A stretch of DNA of 64,000 nucleotides. Origin: Bostrychus sinensis (lineage: Eukaryota; Chordata; Actinopteri; Gobiiformes; Eleotridae). A program made the translations under genes and the position numbers. Location: contig CM036252.1 in NCBI GenBank assembly GCA_020698575.1, forward strand, positions 26,985,206 through 27,049,205. Direction: 5' to 3'. The notes under the pieces are model-generated. The model ran no database searches and was not told the DNA's origin. It saw nothing but the letters and a program-made list of their open reading frames with translations. Positions 22,901-37,900 of the stretch are shown in pieces (the first letter of the stretch is position 1; every line of letters starts with the position of its first letter).

Positions 22901-25900
22901 TCCGGCTTCCTGCCACCGTCCAAAGACATGCATGTGTTAGGTGAATTGGTGACTCTAAATTGCCCCAATAAATGAATGTGAGAGTGAATGGTTGTCTGTC
23001 TGTGTTTGTCTCTGTGTCAGCCCTGTGACGAGCTGGCCCCTGTCCAGGGTGTACCCCGCCTAAGGCCCAAAGTTACTGGGATAGGCTCCAGTCACCTGCG
23101 ACCCCTAACGGGAATAAGCGGAAGAAAATGAATGAATTCATCACTTCACAAATTGGAAGCTTTGATATCAAGTCTGTTACAATCATTCTCTTTATTCTAT
23201 TAAAAGTTTTTTTCGCAGTGTAAAATATATGTCATATGTTAATATAATGCAAAAGAAAGTTATTGTGAGCATGAACTAGACTGATGCTTTGACACAGTTT
23301 TTGTACAGATACATTATTGATGCAAGGCAGATAATCAAATCTTTTAAAAATTTTTAATACAACCAATAATTCAGTTTAACTAAACACAGTTACGCTTCCA
23401 CATTGAATCATCTGCTTAAATGTGTGCAGTGATTTGCATATTGGCATAGGTTTAAGCAAGATGCCCTTCTTCACACGACCCTCTCCCTTTATCCAGGCTT
23501 GAGTGCAGCACACTGTGTACACTATGGCTTGTGACTTCCTATGGCTGGATTATAGCTACATGGAGCTAATTCAGTGCAAAAGTCATCTCAGCGTTATTTT
23601 TAAACAGTTCTTCTATTACAGTCATACATTATTCCAGACATCTGCGGTTCTTAATGCAAGCAGCCCACCCGCTCCTCTCTCAGCGCCATAAGGTAACATT
23701 GGGACAGCATATCAGCGGTGAACCTCTGTCTCGGAGCACCACCAGACTGCTGTCGGCTGCAAAATAAACAGCTCCATCTATCAGTGTCAGAACAGCAAGG
23801 CCACGCTCCCCCCGAGACCCAAGGCCCTCTGCTGGGGAGAAATATCACAGTACTGACCCATACAGCTACTGCAACCTCAGTACAAGCGCCTCGACCCAAA
23901 ACAGCAGGGACATAGTAATACGCCAAACCAAAGATACTGGAAAAGGGAAAAATGTCTTCAATATGGATGCCACAAGAATGCATGAAAATACGCTGTGGCA
24001 AGTCAGCAAGATCACATGTAAGCAAGAGTCCACATCGGTTTAAGAACCAGAGGGGGAGAAAGTTCTCACAATCTGTACTACTATTACTAAAGTAGAAGTA
24101 CTCAACAAAAAATGTACTTGAGGAAGTAAGTTGACTTTGAGTATTTTTTTTTGCAATTGTACAGCAATGTACTAGTGCTACTTCTAATGCTTCTGCTTTT
24201 ACTAGCACTTGTATAACTACTTTACCACTACATCTGCTGGTACTAATACTGTTAATACTGCTGTAACTACAACTACTATACATCCGAGATTTTATCAAAG
24301 GTCCCCTATTACGCTAAACTGACTTTCTTAACCATGGTATAATGTTGTTTGCGCCTCACAATAATACCTGAAGTAATATTTTTTTTCATTCAAGCTTGTT
24401 TGTTTAATCTTGTATGCTGCGTCCGTCCCCTTCTCAAGGGCTGAAAACACTAGACACATGAAGCCAGAAAGTGCTCGTGCGCAGTTTCTAAAGCACATAC
24501 ACCATTACCGGACTCGCTAAGATATATTTTGGCTCATAAATTGCCATCACTACAAAGAAGTTTGTTAATTTATCTATCTGTTAGTGCCATGTTGCTAATA
24601 GCCATGCTAAACAGTATTTTTTTTTGCTCTGTCTATTTCCCACTGTTGCCAGCAGGGGGTGTCAAACATCTAATCCAAGCATTCTCTGCAAAGTCAAAGT
24701 ATCAACTCCCCAAAAGAAGACGTTTTTTCCATACATACATTATTTTAAGTTATAAAATACAAAGGTGTCAAACATTTCACAAAACCTGAAAAAAACATAA
24801 GAAGGTCACTTTAATTTATTTGAGTAAAAGTAACAATCCACTAACAGGGGGTCATAAGCCAGTCTAAACTTTGTGCTAGTTCCAAGCCTGGATAAATAGA
24901 GAGGCTTGCACTAGGACAGGCATCTGGCATAAAACCCTGGAAAATGGAAAACATAAAAAGGAAAGAAGAATTAACATAACATTCCTCTCCTCAAATATAT
25001 TTCTCAAGTATGCGTTAACAAATGTACTAAAGTAAATGACCTGAGTTGAAGTACCTAGTTACATTCTACCAGTGTTGAAAACCAGACAGAATGTAATCAG
25101 AAAGTATCAGAAGGTAGAGTGAGTGGAGCGTGGAGTGAAAAGGTGAAGCAGATGTGGTACAGCACACGTCAGGCTTGGGTTACTTTTTAATGTACCCACT
25201 GTTCTGAAACGCATTAGCAAATGTGCTGAGATGGGAAATGGGATATTCTCCAGAGAAGAACTAAAACACCCTCAATACAACTCAAATGCATTCATGGTAC
25301 TGTAAGTGTGGCAACCTTCTGTAGTTTAGGTAGACATGGTGGAGGTGGGAGGAGTAAGAGTCTGTTTCTTTAATTACATTTAAGTTCCTAAATAATGCTA
25401 AAATATTTTCTTAATAAAAATAAAGCAATATTGTTTTGTTGAGTTGGTGGAATAAACTCATAATGTATAATAATTGCTATACACTAAGGGTAGGAGCTCA
25501 GTCAGAGAGATGTTCACCCACTAACCCAAAGGTGCTATAATGCTATAGGTATTACATCCTGTCATCCTTAGACACTCGAGGAGGAGGAGGAGGAGGAGGA
25601 GAGGAAGCCACATGCGGTCATTGGAGGGAATAAAAAACTTTTTTGGAGTGAACTACTGTATAATATAAGGGCTTCCTGGCTCATTGAATAGAGCATTTAC
25701 CCGTGGACTAGAAGATCCCTGGTTCCAGCCCAAGTCTGGTCACCTTCTTTACCATTATGATAGGGCCAAACCCTTATTGTTTGACGTTTTGCCATTGAAG
25801 TGGTTTAAACAACAGCATGTCCCTGCAGGGCTACAGTAAGCTGTGACTTTAGACACTGCACTCGATGTTGATACAGAAATTTGGAAAAAATGTGGTGTTT

Positions 25901-28900
25901 GTGTTTAACAATAATCATTTTAAAATAGCAGTTTATTTAATAGACCCCTCACATCAGGCAATAAATACAACACAATTAGCTTGTTTTGTTGCACTGCCAA
26001 AATTCATCTGTGGGAAAAAAACAAAAACAAAACATGGAATGGTGCTGTCAGTGAATATTTATAATGATAGGACAAGTGATGTGAGATTTCCCCTGGTAAT
26101 CAGCTGGGACACAAGAGCTGCTTCACATATAAATCATATTTATAACTCCATCATAACCCTCGGACATGAATCACTTCACTGTTATGTCGAGAGCTTTCTC
26201 GTTCACTTAACACACTTTTAGATCTTCAGACCGCTCAACTGCTTCTGTTTAAACATGCTCTTTCAACTGGCATCACACAGATAAGATCTGGTCCTAGATT
26301 AATACATACAATCAAGTCTAGACATCAAGCCTTTTGGCTCTTGAAGCTAAATGATGACAGTATCATACAAATGATAAAACACATGGAAGTGTAATGAGAA
26401 CTTACCCTTTGACTTGTTATCAAATCAATTAGCATTAGCTGTAGCATTACTAGAGCAAAAATACTGTTTAATTAATTATACTTTTTTTTTTTTTGGTTTG
26501 GATCTAGAACTTTTTTAAAGAAGCATTGCAAGAGAGGGACAAATATTCTAACTCCAGCCACAAGGGGTCAGTAACAGAACAAATAATTTGTTTTAGTAGA
26601 TTTTTTTTAACAATGTGAGATATAAAGGCTTTGTAATTCAATGAATAGAGCATTTACCCCTGAACTAGAGTCTAGATCTGGGCACTGAATTTTTACCATT
26701 GCGAGACAGGGCAATAGATAAGGTCTTAGCAAAAATCTGTTCTTTCCAAGGACTTCTAGTTTGCTTTTGTTTTGTTCAATCTCACACAGACTTTTTATTT
26801 CTTCACATTTTATCTTGACACAAAAATAAATAAATAGAATAAAATAAAGTTACCAAGTTACTGACTCCAGCCATAAGCAGTCAGTAAAGACACAAACAAT
26901 GACTTATTTCTTATTGTGAGGCTTTGGCAGTGGTTTATGCTCTAGGTTCACTGTTCTATTTTGTTGTATTGTGCATTGTTGTATTAACATCTAATTCTGC
27001 ACATTCGCAAATCCACAGAGATTAGAAATATTTTTTATATAGAATAAAACCAAAGTTAAATCTAGAGAAAAATATAATTGTCGTTAGTACGCATTGGACT
27101 GGAAAAATCCCAGGACATCTGCGCTTAAAGTAAAACAGATCACTGCTAGATTGAGGAGTTCATCAAGGTCTGGAAACACAGACAGAGCCATTAACCAGTT
27201 TGAGGGACCACACATTTCAACCCACACTAAGGAATCAGACAGTAAGGAGCAAGATCAACCTCTGCTCTCTGAAAAAAACTACACAAGCAGCCTACAAAAC
27301 ACGACATGGTAACTCCACGTGATGCTTCTGACATGGACTACAGGAAGTACTCGAAAGATGTCAAGCAAGGTAAACAAACACTCCTGTCTGACAAAAAGAA
27401 ACTCTTACATAGTACGAATCAAGAGGATAGTATGCACTTTTAGGAAAGATATGCTGATTGTAGGCTGTGATGGTCAGGAAAATGCAACAGTCATGCAAAT
27501 ATTCCATATTCGGAAAAAAGGCCAATCCGCAATCGAATCATTGTACTCTCAGCAATATGCATAGTCATCTTAATGGCCTTTTAGTATGGACTGTAATCCA
27601 AATATTCCAGGAATTTGTTCAGATGTATAAGTCTCTATACTGGATATTGGGCCAAACACCATGTGATGCCATTGCATTACTTCAATGCAAGCTGTAAAAG
27701 ATTCCACAGGACTTGGTCATCTAACTTCTTGATAGAAGCTATGTGGTACAGTGCTGATATTGTCATAACCCACCATTCCTAAAGACATATTACTGTCCCG
27801 GTTGATGGCAGTAAGGACATAGCCCAAAAGTACCCAGTGTGTCCTCTGCAGTCCTCTCCAGCCGTTGTATGCATGTTTCCATATATGTGTTTTCGTGTGG
27901 TTAATCCATTAAACCCGGGTCAGCTCTCTCAGGACCCCACCCAACAGCTCTCTCTGATGGCCTCTGCATATTTCATCCTGCGTAAATTATTCAGACTTGG
28001 AAAACACTGCTCCTCTCCTCCCCTCTCACACACACTTTCACCACTTTGATTCTGTCCCCTCTAAGTCACTGCTATCCTTGTGGCAGGAGCCTAAAAGCAT
28101 GGGACTGTGTGACCTATCTGCTCAGCCAAGTACAAGGACATGTGTCAGAGAGGCTGCAACCGGGACACACTGAACAAACACAAATAGACGCGCTGGGTTA
28201 TCTAATGTCCTTCAGAAACAAACTGATTTCGGCAACTCAGTCCATGTTATTTGAAGTAGTCACAGTAGAGACAAAAATATTTTTTGTTGAGGCACATAAA
28301 ATCTAATGCCTACCTTTTGGCTCAAATTTGCGTCCCAAGAAATGCATAAGCTTCATTTCCAGTCAGGTCACTGCCTACACATAAGGTATTGTTTTTGCCA
28401 GGGTTGCTTTTTTAGGTTGGTAATGGGCCAGGGAAGGAAGATATTATTACTTTTTGGTGTCTGGATCCACCATCTAAACCTCGGATGATATGATTCTGTA
28501 ACATTGCAGGATAGGGCCAAAGAATCCACAACAACAATCATCATTACAGGGATGGCAGTAGCTCAGTTGGTAGCTCCCGTTCAACCCCTAACCCGAAGGT
28601 TGGCGGTATGATCCTAGCTACCGGTATTGCATACTGTTGCCATGTCCTTGGGCAAGGCACTTCACCCAACTTGTCAGTTTGAATATGTGAATGTATCTGT
28701 GTGACTGTAATTGGTGGTGGTCGGAAGGGCCGTAAGCACACATTGTCAGCCACACTTCCGTCAGTATGCCTCATACTTATCATTTATTATTATTACAGTT
28801 TTGAGATATATAAGGGCATTTTGGCTCAACTGATAGAGCATTTACCCTTGAACTAGAGGATCCCTGGTTTGTGTCCATCTCTAGGCACTTTATCTTTACT

Positions 28901-31900
28901 ATTGTGAGATAGGGCCAATGCCTTGGTGAAGGTCTACACTCTCCAAGTGCTAATAATATAAGTGGCACATTTAGCCAGTGCTTTTAGTCTCTGCAGAGTC
29001 TCTACAGTCAGTATTTAACCTGCTCTGGACGCTAGCAGCAGCATAAGCCACAACACAATAGACAGGGTTGTAGGACACCATTTCTGCTAAATTCGATAGG
29101 GCTAATTTTTGGCAGTGTTCAAAATTAAAAACACAAAACTATCAAATTAATTCAATTTATCAGCCAGCCCATTGGCATGCTAAAACATAGTAACTTAAAA
29201 GGCTAAATCTGGGTACCAGTCACGCAAAAATGCTTGTTACAAAATGTTCATAATGTACCTTTACATAATTCTATAAAATATGACATGAATGCATTTTATC
29301 TGGGACATACGCTTAGATTTCCAGCCTGTCTGTGTAGTCTTTGTCCTTGTACCAATGTAGGATGTGTATGTGTAAAGTGTTCATCTGAGATCTGTCTAAG
29401 TGCCACTACAACAGCAATCCTATACATTTTACACTGTTCACCACTTGTCAATGAAACTGATCTTTTTAAGTGTTCCTTTTCTCAGTCTAACCCTGAAAAA
29501 TACATGAGGAACACACGTCCGCCCAGTGCTGCAGATCAATCAGTGTGGTTCGATAGCACTCAGGCCAGTGTCATCACGCTCAAACGGGCCCCCGGGTCAC
29601 TGTACTGAGAGACAGGTTCTGTTCTACACAAGAGAGGACTGTCACTGGGCTCCACTGGGTCAATGCTGATGAATATTTGATAACTACAGTGTTCAGGGCA
29701 TGGAAGCATAAAGTGGTGATGGAAAGAACATTTTTGTTGCTTTACTGAAACTGATTAGCCAACACGCCTATTACCTTTGGCAGGGCGTACTTGGGGAACC
29801 TCATCTGGACAAATTCAGTTCCGTCGATAGGACACGTAGTGCTTGGTGCGATTCCCCGTGGTCACCTGGAAAAGATAACAAAATAATTCATCACAACTGG
29901 CACTTTCTGTCAGGTCCAACGACAAGATGCTAAAATGAAGGACCTTTTAATTTCAGTGGACACATTACACTTATCGGTATCTTAAATTCCAGAAGATTGT
30001 ATTCCGAGCAATAGTATTTCAGTAAAAGCAATAGTATTTCAGTAGTAGAATATATAATTTTGTAAGATATTTTGTTTAAATTGAATGTGCAAGTAAATAA
30101 TTAAGGGTGCATTGTGGTTGTGGGTTAAATTTTCAGGTTGGAGTTGCCAGGTCCTCCTTGTGTCACTGTGGGGTCTCTCCAGGTCCAAAGATATGCATGT
30201 AAAGTTTAATGAGTAAATGAAGATGGGATTTAATGTTTGTCTATTGGTGTAAGCTCTGCAACTAACTAGCCACTGTCCAGGGTGCAAGCTGCCTAAGGCC
30301 CATAGTTGCTGTGATAGGCTCCAACCACCCTGCAACCCTTAAGCTGAACAAGTTGTCTTCACATAAAACTTCCCACAATTTAAAGGTCCCATATTCAGGC
30401 TTTTTGAAATAGTTTTGGGTACATTTGCGTTAGTATTTGACATTTTATAACTTAACAATGTATATGTCCGGCTTCCACGTAGGATCATGAATTTAGGAGA
30501 TGGTCTACCAAGGGCCTTACCACCATTAATCACCTGTTGAAAGAAACTGATTTCAAGTCTTTCTCGCAACTCCAGGAACAATTTGAGCTCCCATCAAATG
30601 ATCTATATAAGTATCTCCAAATCAGGCACTACATTACGAATCATAAGAAGAAAGAAAGAATTAGGAAGAATCCAAACTGTATAGAATAATAATTTATCAC
30701 AATTGTGGAAAAAAAAAAAACTTTGACAAAAAAACATGTTTCACACTTGTATAAAAGGCTCTCATCTGACACTTTCCAGAACACTGGAAATATCAGGGTG
30801 AAATGGGAACTTAATATTATAATAGAAGCCAAACTATTATGTTAGGATAGTCATAAAGGTATCAACAGTTAAAAGTGGAAAGAATTTGGAAATTAAAAAT
30901 TCGATATTTTAATACCGCTCTTGTCATTTCCAACTATGTTAAAGACCCCTCAGTGGCCCTATGCTGGAAAAAACAAGGAAAAAATAAGCGACCATACACA
31001 AATATTCTGGGATTGTCCAGGATCTTAGTGTACTGAAAACATGTCAAACAAAAAATTGAGAGAATTGTGAAAATGGAGGTCCCCTCAAATCCAGTGTTTT
31101 ATCTTTTGCCATGTCCACTAAGGACCAAAGATATTTATTGTGTATTATTATTGATTGCTAAAAAAAATATTACTGTAAAAATGTGAAATCACCATGTGTA
31201 TCTGAATGGAAACAAAGGGCCAAACAAATATATATATGATGGAACAAATGACTGCCTCTTCACAAATGAGCATGGACCTTTTTAATCAAAGGTGGCAGTG
31301 TGTAAAAGCGTACCTTGATGTTTAACAATATACATGGGTTGTTGCAACAGCTCCTTCAGTAGGGAAACTGCCCTTAATTGGCCCTATCCCAAGGTGAATC
31401 TGTTGTTCTCATTGTTTATTACTTTTATTTATTGTTCTTTTTCTTATTTGTTAGTTTGTACATTTCACCTTTACAATGTATATCTCCAGGTATATTCTTG
31501 TATTTAAGATGTTTGTAAATTGGTGTTTGAGGGCACTATTTTTGTGTTATTTATTTGTCTGCATGTCTTTAATCTTGTTTCAGGGAATGTTCACTTTTAT
31601 ATTGCAAAAGCTTTAAATAAAAAAGTTCAAACAAATAAAAATACAATAATGTATATGTATGGAACATGTCTTCTTTTGGTGTGCTGACTTTGCAGAGAAA
31701 TGCCTGGATTAGGTGTCTGTCACCCCCTGCTGGCAACTGTGGGGACTGGACACGAACATGAAATGGCTAATTAGCACTGTTATCAGCAACATGACACTGA
31801 TAGATAAATGAGCTGACTGCTTCATAGTGACGGCAATTTAAGCGCTGAAAGTCTTCGTTTCATGCGTCTTCGTAGAGCTGTGAGAGCTTTTTCAGCTGCT

Positions 31901-34900
31901 TGAAAAGGGGACAGGCTCAGGATTACTCAGAACTTGAACGTGAACGTGAATGAATACTCCAGGTATGTTTTTGAGGTGGAAACATCATAACATTGTTAAA
32001 AGCTCAAAAAGTCCATTTAGCTTAACAGGGGACCTTTAACATAAAAATGCAGCGTTTAAGGGTCCATAATTAATATGCTACAAAGACCAACATGTATTAA
32101 CTAAAACGTACAGTATTTGTGGGCTGTATAAGAACATGCAGAAGGTCAGCTTGACAAGTCTGTACAAAATAAAGTCTTCCCAGGTATTTCTAGTATTAAG
32201 GGTACGGCTCACCATCTGTCTCTGACTCACGCCGCTCTCAAAGGTCAAAATTCAGCAGTGAATAAATCCAACGTCCCCCTCTATCCTGAACAGAACTGTG
32301 GGTAAAAGCCTGAGTCACCGAAGGCTTATGTAGAACGACAGCTCCGTGACTGACAGCCAATCAAACGCTCTGGATCTCCCAGTGCACCCTTCTTATTCAA
32401 ACACACTTCTGTCACCACTTCAGAGCTCAGAGTTTCTCAGCTTTTCACTGCGTTTTAATGGGGAACTTTCTGCTATTCCTGGCTTGGTGGGAAGCAGCTT
32501 TCAGTTGTTCAGATATAAAACGTCAGCACAGAGATTGAGATGTGATTTGAGGCAGATGATAGCAGCAGTTTTAGCGCTGAACAAGTGATGAAAAAATGAT
32601 GAAAGTGTTTGATAACCCCTGAAGGCAGCAGTGTGTTTTCAAAAGAATAAGCTAAGAGAGTACACTGGCAAGGCATAAAGCTATAGACACTTTGATATAG
32701 ACTGCAGATTTCAGCAACAAAAGCAACCTCAATACATCAATAACTTCCTCTGGACTTCCTCCTCTGACAGCCAGGACGGCTAACAACAATATCACCTTCA
32801 TCCATATAATGCTTTGTTATCTGAAAACATCTGATTCGGCTTACTCTTTGAGACTTACACCAGCTAATATATGGATGGGTATTGGATCTGTGCTTCCTTA
32901 TCAAAGACTCTTAGAGATATTTTTGGCCACCTCTACACTGAACGCGTTGCATGGGCGATGCATCTCGGGCATGATTTTGACTCCAATTTACACCGAGTGC
33001 GTTGTGCACACATCCAACCAGAGCCAAATACTTTCTATTTACTCACGTTTAATGGTATTCAATCTTGTTTGTGACCTCCGTGTTACTGTTTATGAAAAAA
33101 TGTTTCCATAGTGACGTGGTTAAAGTCTGCACATGCGTTTTTTATTTTATTTTTTTATTTACCGGATCCTCTTCACTGGTTCCGTGTCTGACTTCCGGTC
33201 TGGCTCAATCTGCTCTGTTTAACTTTGCATATTTCTGCCAGAGAGCTGGACACAGACATGTACCACAACACAGCTGGTGTAAACTAATGCATTGACTTCA
33301 ATGCCGTTTATTTGTTGTACAGGACACTTAACACACACACAATGCATTCTGTGTAAATTGGCCGTAACTTGGACACTCAAAACTGAATGAAAAATAAAAC
33401 CGCTGTGGTTGACATGATATTTCTCTGGTGCTAATGGACAATTATGCTAAACTTTTATATGCCAGTAACAAAAAATGTGAGGGTGATCACTGAGTCCTGA
33501 CCTCCCAATGTCTAAATATATTCTGCTTGTTTCATGCAACTTCATCCAGTCCATTTTACTCCTGTCTGCAGTCGTATATTCAAATCACAGAATTGTAACA
33601 ACTTAGCTGGGATCTTCAAATGAACAACCTCATTATATTCAGACAAATGGCAGATGCAAATAGAATACAACATTAATAATTCAGTAATGACAGTTCACTT
33701 TAAGGCAAAGTTAAAATCTGGATGATGGTGCTGGTTACAGTCAGCAGCTAACTCAACCTCAGAATGATGATTTCTTTCACCACTAATGAGCTGACTTCAG
33801 AACACTCATATAATAAGTGTATTATTTGAGACGTGATTATTGCTTGGACAGCTTGTTATCTGCTGAGTCAGACATCTTTGTTTTATAATGAATTGTACAA
33901 TAAAAAAAGAGCTTTCCTGCTGTTCTGCTCAGGTTGCACTAATTTGAGAAACATGGCGGTTTCATAGCATGACACAATACAAATTTCTACTCATTTACCT
34001 CCAGCCAAGCAAGTGAAAAGCATTTGTACCATGGTATGGAGTGGCATATTTTTTGTGACCATAATCTAACCTTAAGTTAATATAGAGTTAGATAAATAAA
34101 TGAATGGTTTCAGTGTGAGGTTTACCTTGACAAAGATGTAGTTGTCCTGCACCAGTAGTGAGTTGTGGTCAATCTTCCCCAGGAACTGAGCTGTCACCAT
34201 TTTGTCTGAGCAGTTCTGAATCAGGCAGGTCACGTACAGGTACCCTACAGGGACAAAAAGACATGACACATAACATTTTAATTAACAGTATGTGCAAGTT
34301 ACATCTAAAAATATCCTGGAATTGAGTGGAAAAATTGTTGTTTTGAGTGAATCAGCATATTGCAAACTGATTTGCCCACTTGATTTGCAGAGGATCTAGA
34401 CTATTAGCATTATTTTTGCACATTTAGCATTAAAACGGTCAGAGGTTAAACAAGATATTCAACTCACCTAGGTATACCAATTTTATTGCACAAATCATCA
34501 TGAATGCATATATCTTTACAAATACTTTGACTTCAACACGCAATGTTTTTGTCATTTGCAACAATATACAGACCACAGTGGATTTGCAAAACATAGCTCA
34601 GATACATTTTTTAAAAGATGTGCCAACGTTTTGGGGTTGTGTCTTGGATTATTAATAGGAAGGGTCTAATAAGTATTTGTTTTCACAGCTCTACATTGTT
34701 TGAATTGCAATGCAAGCAGCAGTGGGAGTAAGGCAAATAGTTGAAACAAGTAAAAGCAAGTTATAGCAACAAAACTGGAGGCCAGTGGTAATGCAGAGGT
34801 GCAGAGGTGAAGAGACCAGTGAAATAGAGTTTGTATAATGCTGGTCAGATTGATGTGTAGGTGCTGCCGGAGGGATAATCCTCTCAGAGACAGAGGTGAG

Positions 34901-37900
34901 TAAAGAGAGCCCTCCCATATCCAATCTCCTCTGAATGCAGCATCAGCAGACTGTATCCAGAGCTCCCAGAGGTGACAGAGGGGGCCACACAGAGGACAGA
35001 CTGCTGACTGCTGTGTGTGCACATAGGACTGAGACTGGACTGTGCACTGACTGGACTATGGATGACTTTTATCAGCAGGCTTTTACTGACTGTCGACTCT
35101 CCTATATATGACCACATAAACAATGCAATTCAAGATGCAGAGAAAGTAGATTAAAAAAAAACCTACAGCGCCACCGTATGGCTCAATGGTAGAGCTGCAG
35201 CGCTTGTGCAGGGAAACTACAGCCTGCCTCGGTGTCATGGTTTCGAGTCTGAACTCGACTGGACTTTGCCGAATGGCTGCTCCTTTCAGGGGTTGCCACA
35301 GTGATGGAGCTGTTTTTTTTAGGAGTTTTTCCCTTACTGAGAAGGAGGGTCTAAGGACAGGGATGTCCTGGGTCTGTTTAGTTTAGTGTAGTTATTGTTT
35401 GTGTTGATTGCGTGTTAAGTCTGATTGTGTGTTTATGTTAGATTAACTGTTTGTGAAGCCCTTTAAGGCGACTGTTGTTGTGATACTGGGCTAGATAAAT
35501 AACACTGAATTGAACTGAAGCATCTAGTGCTTTGCATATTTAGTCTGCCACAAGTTTTTACACTAAATGTCTTTTCTGATAAATGGTCAACCTTGTGGCT
35601 GGAGTTTTGGGAAAATGCATTTGAGGAAAACAAAAAAGTGACACAAATAAAGGGTAAGTTGTACAGTTATACGGTTAACCACGCGTTCTCTGTATTACAA
35701 AGCCGTTTCACTTTCTATTGGGGTAGAAAGCAGATCTGGAGAAGAATAAGTTCTAGTTTAGGATAAAAAAACGTATCTTTGAAAACTTGTGATGTGAAAC
35801 GAGCTGCCAGAGTTGAGGAGGAAAACTGAAGCACTTAAGGAGCGAGCATTAGAGACATGTAATGTTGTAACTTTCGAGACACGTTTATACATGAGCAGTG
35901 GGACATATATTTTGCTCAGAATAACTTTAAGTCTCTGGACATTTTCTCTTCGTGTTCAACTCAAGGATGCTTACAGCATAAGCTTCTCTGTGTGTATTTC
36001 AAGACTCCCATAGAAGAAACCGTCACTGTGAAAACTTGCAAAGCTTTTAATTCCGCCACAACCCTTTTTCCTCTATTCACCAGCAGTGCGATGTATGAAA
36101 AATTCATATCATAAGAGAAAAATAAACCTGTATACAGTGCAAACCTATATGCCGCCCTCCCCTAGGTGATAATGGCTTAAACATCCATAAACACACAAAT
36201 CAAAGTCTGAGAGTCAAACATGATGTCCATGTCTACGGATCACATCATCATCATCATCATCATCATCTACCACCTTCCTCCCTCCTTACTGTTGTGCAGC
36301 TTTGTAATTGACTTTCTTTGAGCAGAACTCAGGCCTATATATTAAAGTAGTAAAACCCATTGTCTGCTCTGGTTTTCCTGCTCCAGCTCCAGAGGTGTCA
36401 GCTTTAACAAATGGACCAGTTCAATTACTGCAAACCTCGGACGTTTAATCAAAGCAACATACGGCGAGCCTCATTAAAAGACTATTAGATTAGGCTAAGT
36501 GTTTGTCCCAGTCTCTCCCTGCCTCTACCCCCGCCTGCTCTAACCCATACATTATGTAAACTCTGCACCTGTGCTAGCTCACTGTTATGACGAGTGCAAA
36601 AATCCATAACGCAATTTATCAGCTTTATTCAGTTTCAGAGAAGTGTTTTTTAGTGGATTTGCATGTGGTGAGATAGACTCCTGCCTCAGACATCAATCTT
36701 CCTAACGGCAGACTCCCTGAAGCCTGGCGATGTGTCTGGGTCATCCATCATGGGCCGCCCCCGTCCCTCAGGGCCCTCCTCCCTTCTCTATAGCTGCCCA
36801 TTCCTGTATATGTGTGTTCTGTCCAGAGTCATGGCACCAGTTAACCCAGGGCTGCAGCAGTGACAGGGGCCACAGGGAGAACAGACTGGTTGGGTATGCC
36901 TGAATGAGCGCACGGTGTCTGGAGGTGAGGAGGGGGCACAGAGGAGGGAGGGTGTCCAGGCAGATGGCTCACAGTGACACTCACAAGTGAATAGCAGCAA
37001 GGCTCAGACAGACAGAGAGTAAGCGGCTTTGAACACTGAGCAGCTCCTCGGGGGACTTAAAAACGACTCTGGGAGGAACAGAGGGTGGCACTGCAAATGT
37101 CAGTATTGGTTGTTGCAGTCTCCAGCACATCTGCAATGCCTTCTAATATATTTCAGTTGATCACAGCTCATTACATGTAAGGGCGGGCTCACAACAAAAG
37201 CAACTCAAATTACTGACAGTGACCGGCAACCATTCATTTCCTATGTACACCAGTGCACAGAGGCAGTAAGCGACACAAACATGACGATTTTTACTCTTAC
37301 ATGTCATTCATACTCTAGGCTATTTATGAATTTTGCACCCTTCGTGACCCTTGTGTACAAAAAAGTACGTGCTCAAAAACTGCTTTAAAATCATCCGCTT
37401 TTTTTTTTTTACATAAATCTCTTAAACTACTTGAATTCTGCTCATCAAAAACTAGCAATTTAAAAGGTTAAAATCCAGAAAAATAATTGGTTAGATCATT
37501 TTGAACAGGTTTCAAGTAGTTTATGACATTTATGCAAAAAAATGCGGAAAATAATATTGATGTTTTTATGGCCGTTTTTTTAACGTCTACATTTTTTGTA
37601 CATTTTGCTTGACTTTTTTTTATTTGGTGATCATTTTGGCTGTGTTAGAGCTTGGGGCATGGATTTTTTTGCAGACAATTTTCTTTTTAGCAAAATTTTG
37701 AAATCCATTTTTACTCTTACATGTCATTTATACTTAAATCCTATGAATAACCCTATTCATGAATTTTGCACCCTTTCGTGACCCTCGTGTACCAAACTGT
37801 ATGCATTCAAATGAAGGTCATGAATGGTGAAAAATCTGAGGGGAGCACAAAGGTTAACTTTATGCAAATATAAAGTGACATCGCCAAAGCAAACACCAAT

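Larger units (their letters stand above)
18048..29774. other. Intron between sorcs2 exons e and f
   Basis: 11.7 kb intron. Recognised contents: a fragment of a TATCGTGATA-type fish repeat near 19120-19210, an (AAAT)n tract at 21069, a LINE 3' tail inverted at 21205-21430, SINE pieces at 22872, 25672, 26620, 28552 and 28810, a family A MITE inverted at 24299-24810, and a (GAG)n tract at 25577. Pieces containing TTTATCCAGGCTTG recur at 22297 and 23495 and inverted at 24890. The remainder is AT-rich; no gene seen. Confidence 0.85.
29866..34125. other. Intron between sorcs2 exons d and e
   Basis: 4.3 kb intron dominated by a decayed SINE (30105-30345) and a TTAA MITE split by an L1-like LINE (30384-32035). 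The stretch 32040-34125 has no recognised repeat or gene. Confidence 0.85.

Noticed and set aside
23651..24298. 215-codon minus-strand frame
   Set aside because: Longest noise frame; no domain, repeats or splice context; overlaps low-complexity Ser/Cys codons.
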